DNA from: an uncultured Bacilli bacterium
Lineage (GTDB): Bacteria > Bacillota_I > Bacilli_A > RF39 > UBA660
Length of the DNA stretch: 5,871 bases
Direction of reading: 5' to 3'
Assembly: GCA_947584105.1 (NCBI GenBank)
Contig: CANPWK010000067.1
Location: 1-5,871 of the forward strand
In this document: positions 5,625-5,871 of the stretch, piece by piece
Position numbering within the stretch: position 1 is the stretch's first letter
Layout: each line of letters opens with the position of its first letter
Notes under the pieces: model-generated
Told to the model about the DNA's origin: nothing
Databases searched by the model: none
Seen by the model: only the letters and a program-made list of their open reading frames with translations
Translations under genes and position numbers: made by a program

Positions 5625-5871
5625 TTATTTTGCTTCTTCTATTGCTCTGGTTTCTCTGATAACTGTAACTTTAATAGTCCCAGGATATTGTAAATTATCC
5701 TCTATTTGAGTTTTAATATCACGAGCTATTTTATGAGCATTATTATCATTTACTTCTTCAGGTTTTACAACTACCCTAAGTTCTCTTCCCGCTTGCATAG
5801 CAAATGATTTATCAACACCTTCAATATTATTTGCAATTCCTTCTAATTCTTGTAATCTTTGAATATAATTC
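5625..5871 (-). CDS. rny: Ribonuclease Y, C-terminal fragment (cut by window edge)
   Basis: Only the last 81 residues are in the window, beginning NYIQRLQELEGIANN and ending in a TAA stop. RNase Y is the membrane-anchored endoribonuclease that starts bulk mRNA decay in Firmicutes. The visible part is its conserved C-terminal domain: IEGVDKSFAMQAGRELRVVV, then YPGTIKVTVIRETRAIEEAK at the very end, which closely follows the family consensus. The N-terminal membrane helix, coiled coil, KH and HD domains would lie beyond 5871. The gene converges with the radical SAM gene and shares its terminator. B. subtilis has ymdB after rny; here nothing follows on the same strand before the terminator. Confidence 0.95.
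   Translation of the reverse strand, partial: NYIQRLQELEGIANNIEGVDKSFAMQAGRELRVVVKPEEVNDNNAHKIARDIKTQIEDNLQYPGTIKVTVIRETRAIEEAK

Overview
The window comes from an AT-rich, low-GC bacterium of the Firmicutes (Bacilli) type. The evidence is a ClpC-type unfoldase with a UVR-like middle domain, a Cse60-like small protein, an RNase Y C-terminus, a YtqA-type radical SAM enzyme, and AAAGGAG-type ribosome binding sites. All six stop codons visible are TAA and the tryptophan codons checked are TGG, so nothing points to the mycoplasma code. An uncultured gut-type Bacilli lineage (RF39 or Erysipelotrichales-like) would fit, but the sequence alone does not settle this.

Layout. Positions 1-87 are intergenic, with no gene or terminator I can support. 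A leftward (minus-strand) series then reads, in order of transcription: a YgjP-type zinc metallopeptidase (4538-3891), a secreted coiled-coil M23 peptidoglycan hydrolase (3887-2667), a 56-residue Cse60-like protein (2612-2442) and ClpC (2379-88). The first two are three bases apart and look like one transcription unit. It is closed by a strong hairpin-plus-U7 terminator (2650-2613) that abuts the start codon of the Cse60-like gene. Between the YgjP gene and the rightward radical SAM gene (4685-5599) lies a 42-bp near-perfect palindrome (4550-4591), each arm of which carries an extended -10 promoter motif facing its own gene. The radical SAM gene converges with the 3' end of rny (RNase Y, leftward, cut off by the window edge). 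The two share a bidirectional terminator whose stem includes the last codons of the radical SAM gene.

How the genes fit together. These are mostly housekeeping functions: protein quality control (ClpC), cell wall remodelling (M23 hydrolase), mRNA turnover (RNase Y) and probably tRNA wobble-uridine modification (YtqA/MnmL type). I see no defence system, mobile element, CRISPR array or RNA gene. The most interesting points are regulatory and structural: (a) the M23 terminator, a candidate cse60 promoter and the cse60 Shine-Dalgarno are superimposed in under 60 bases; (b) the divergent palindrome with mirrored promoters; (c) ClpC lacks the glutamate expected in its second phosphoarginine pocket and has a shortened ClpP-loop region; (d) the radical SAM protein seems to lack about seven residues in a barrel helix.
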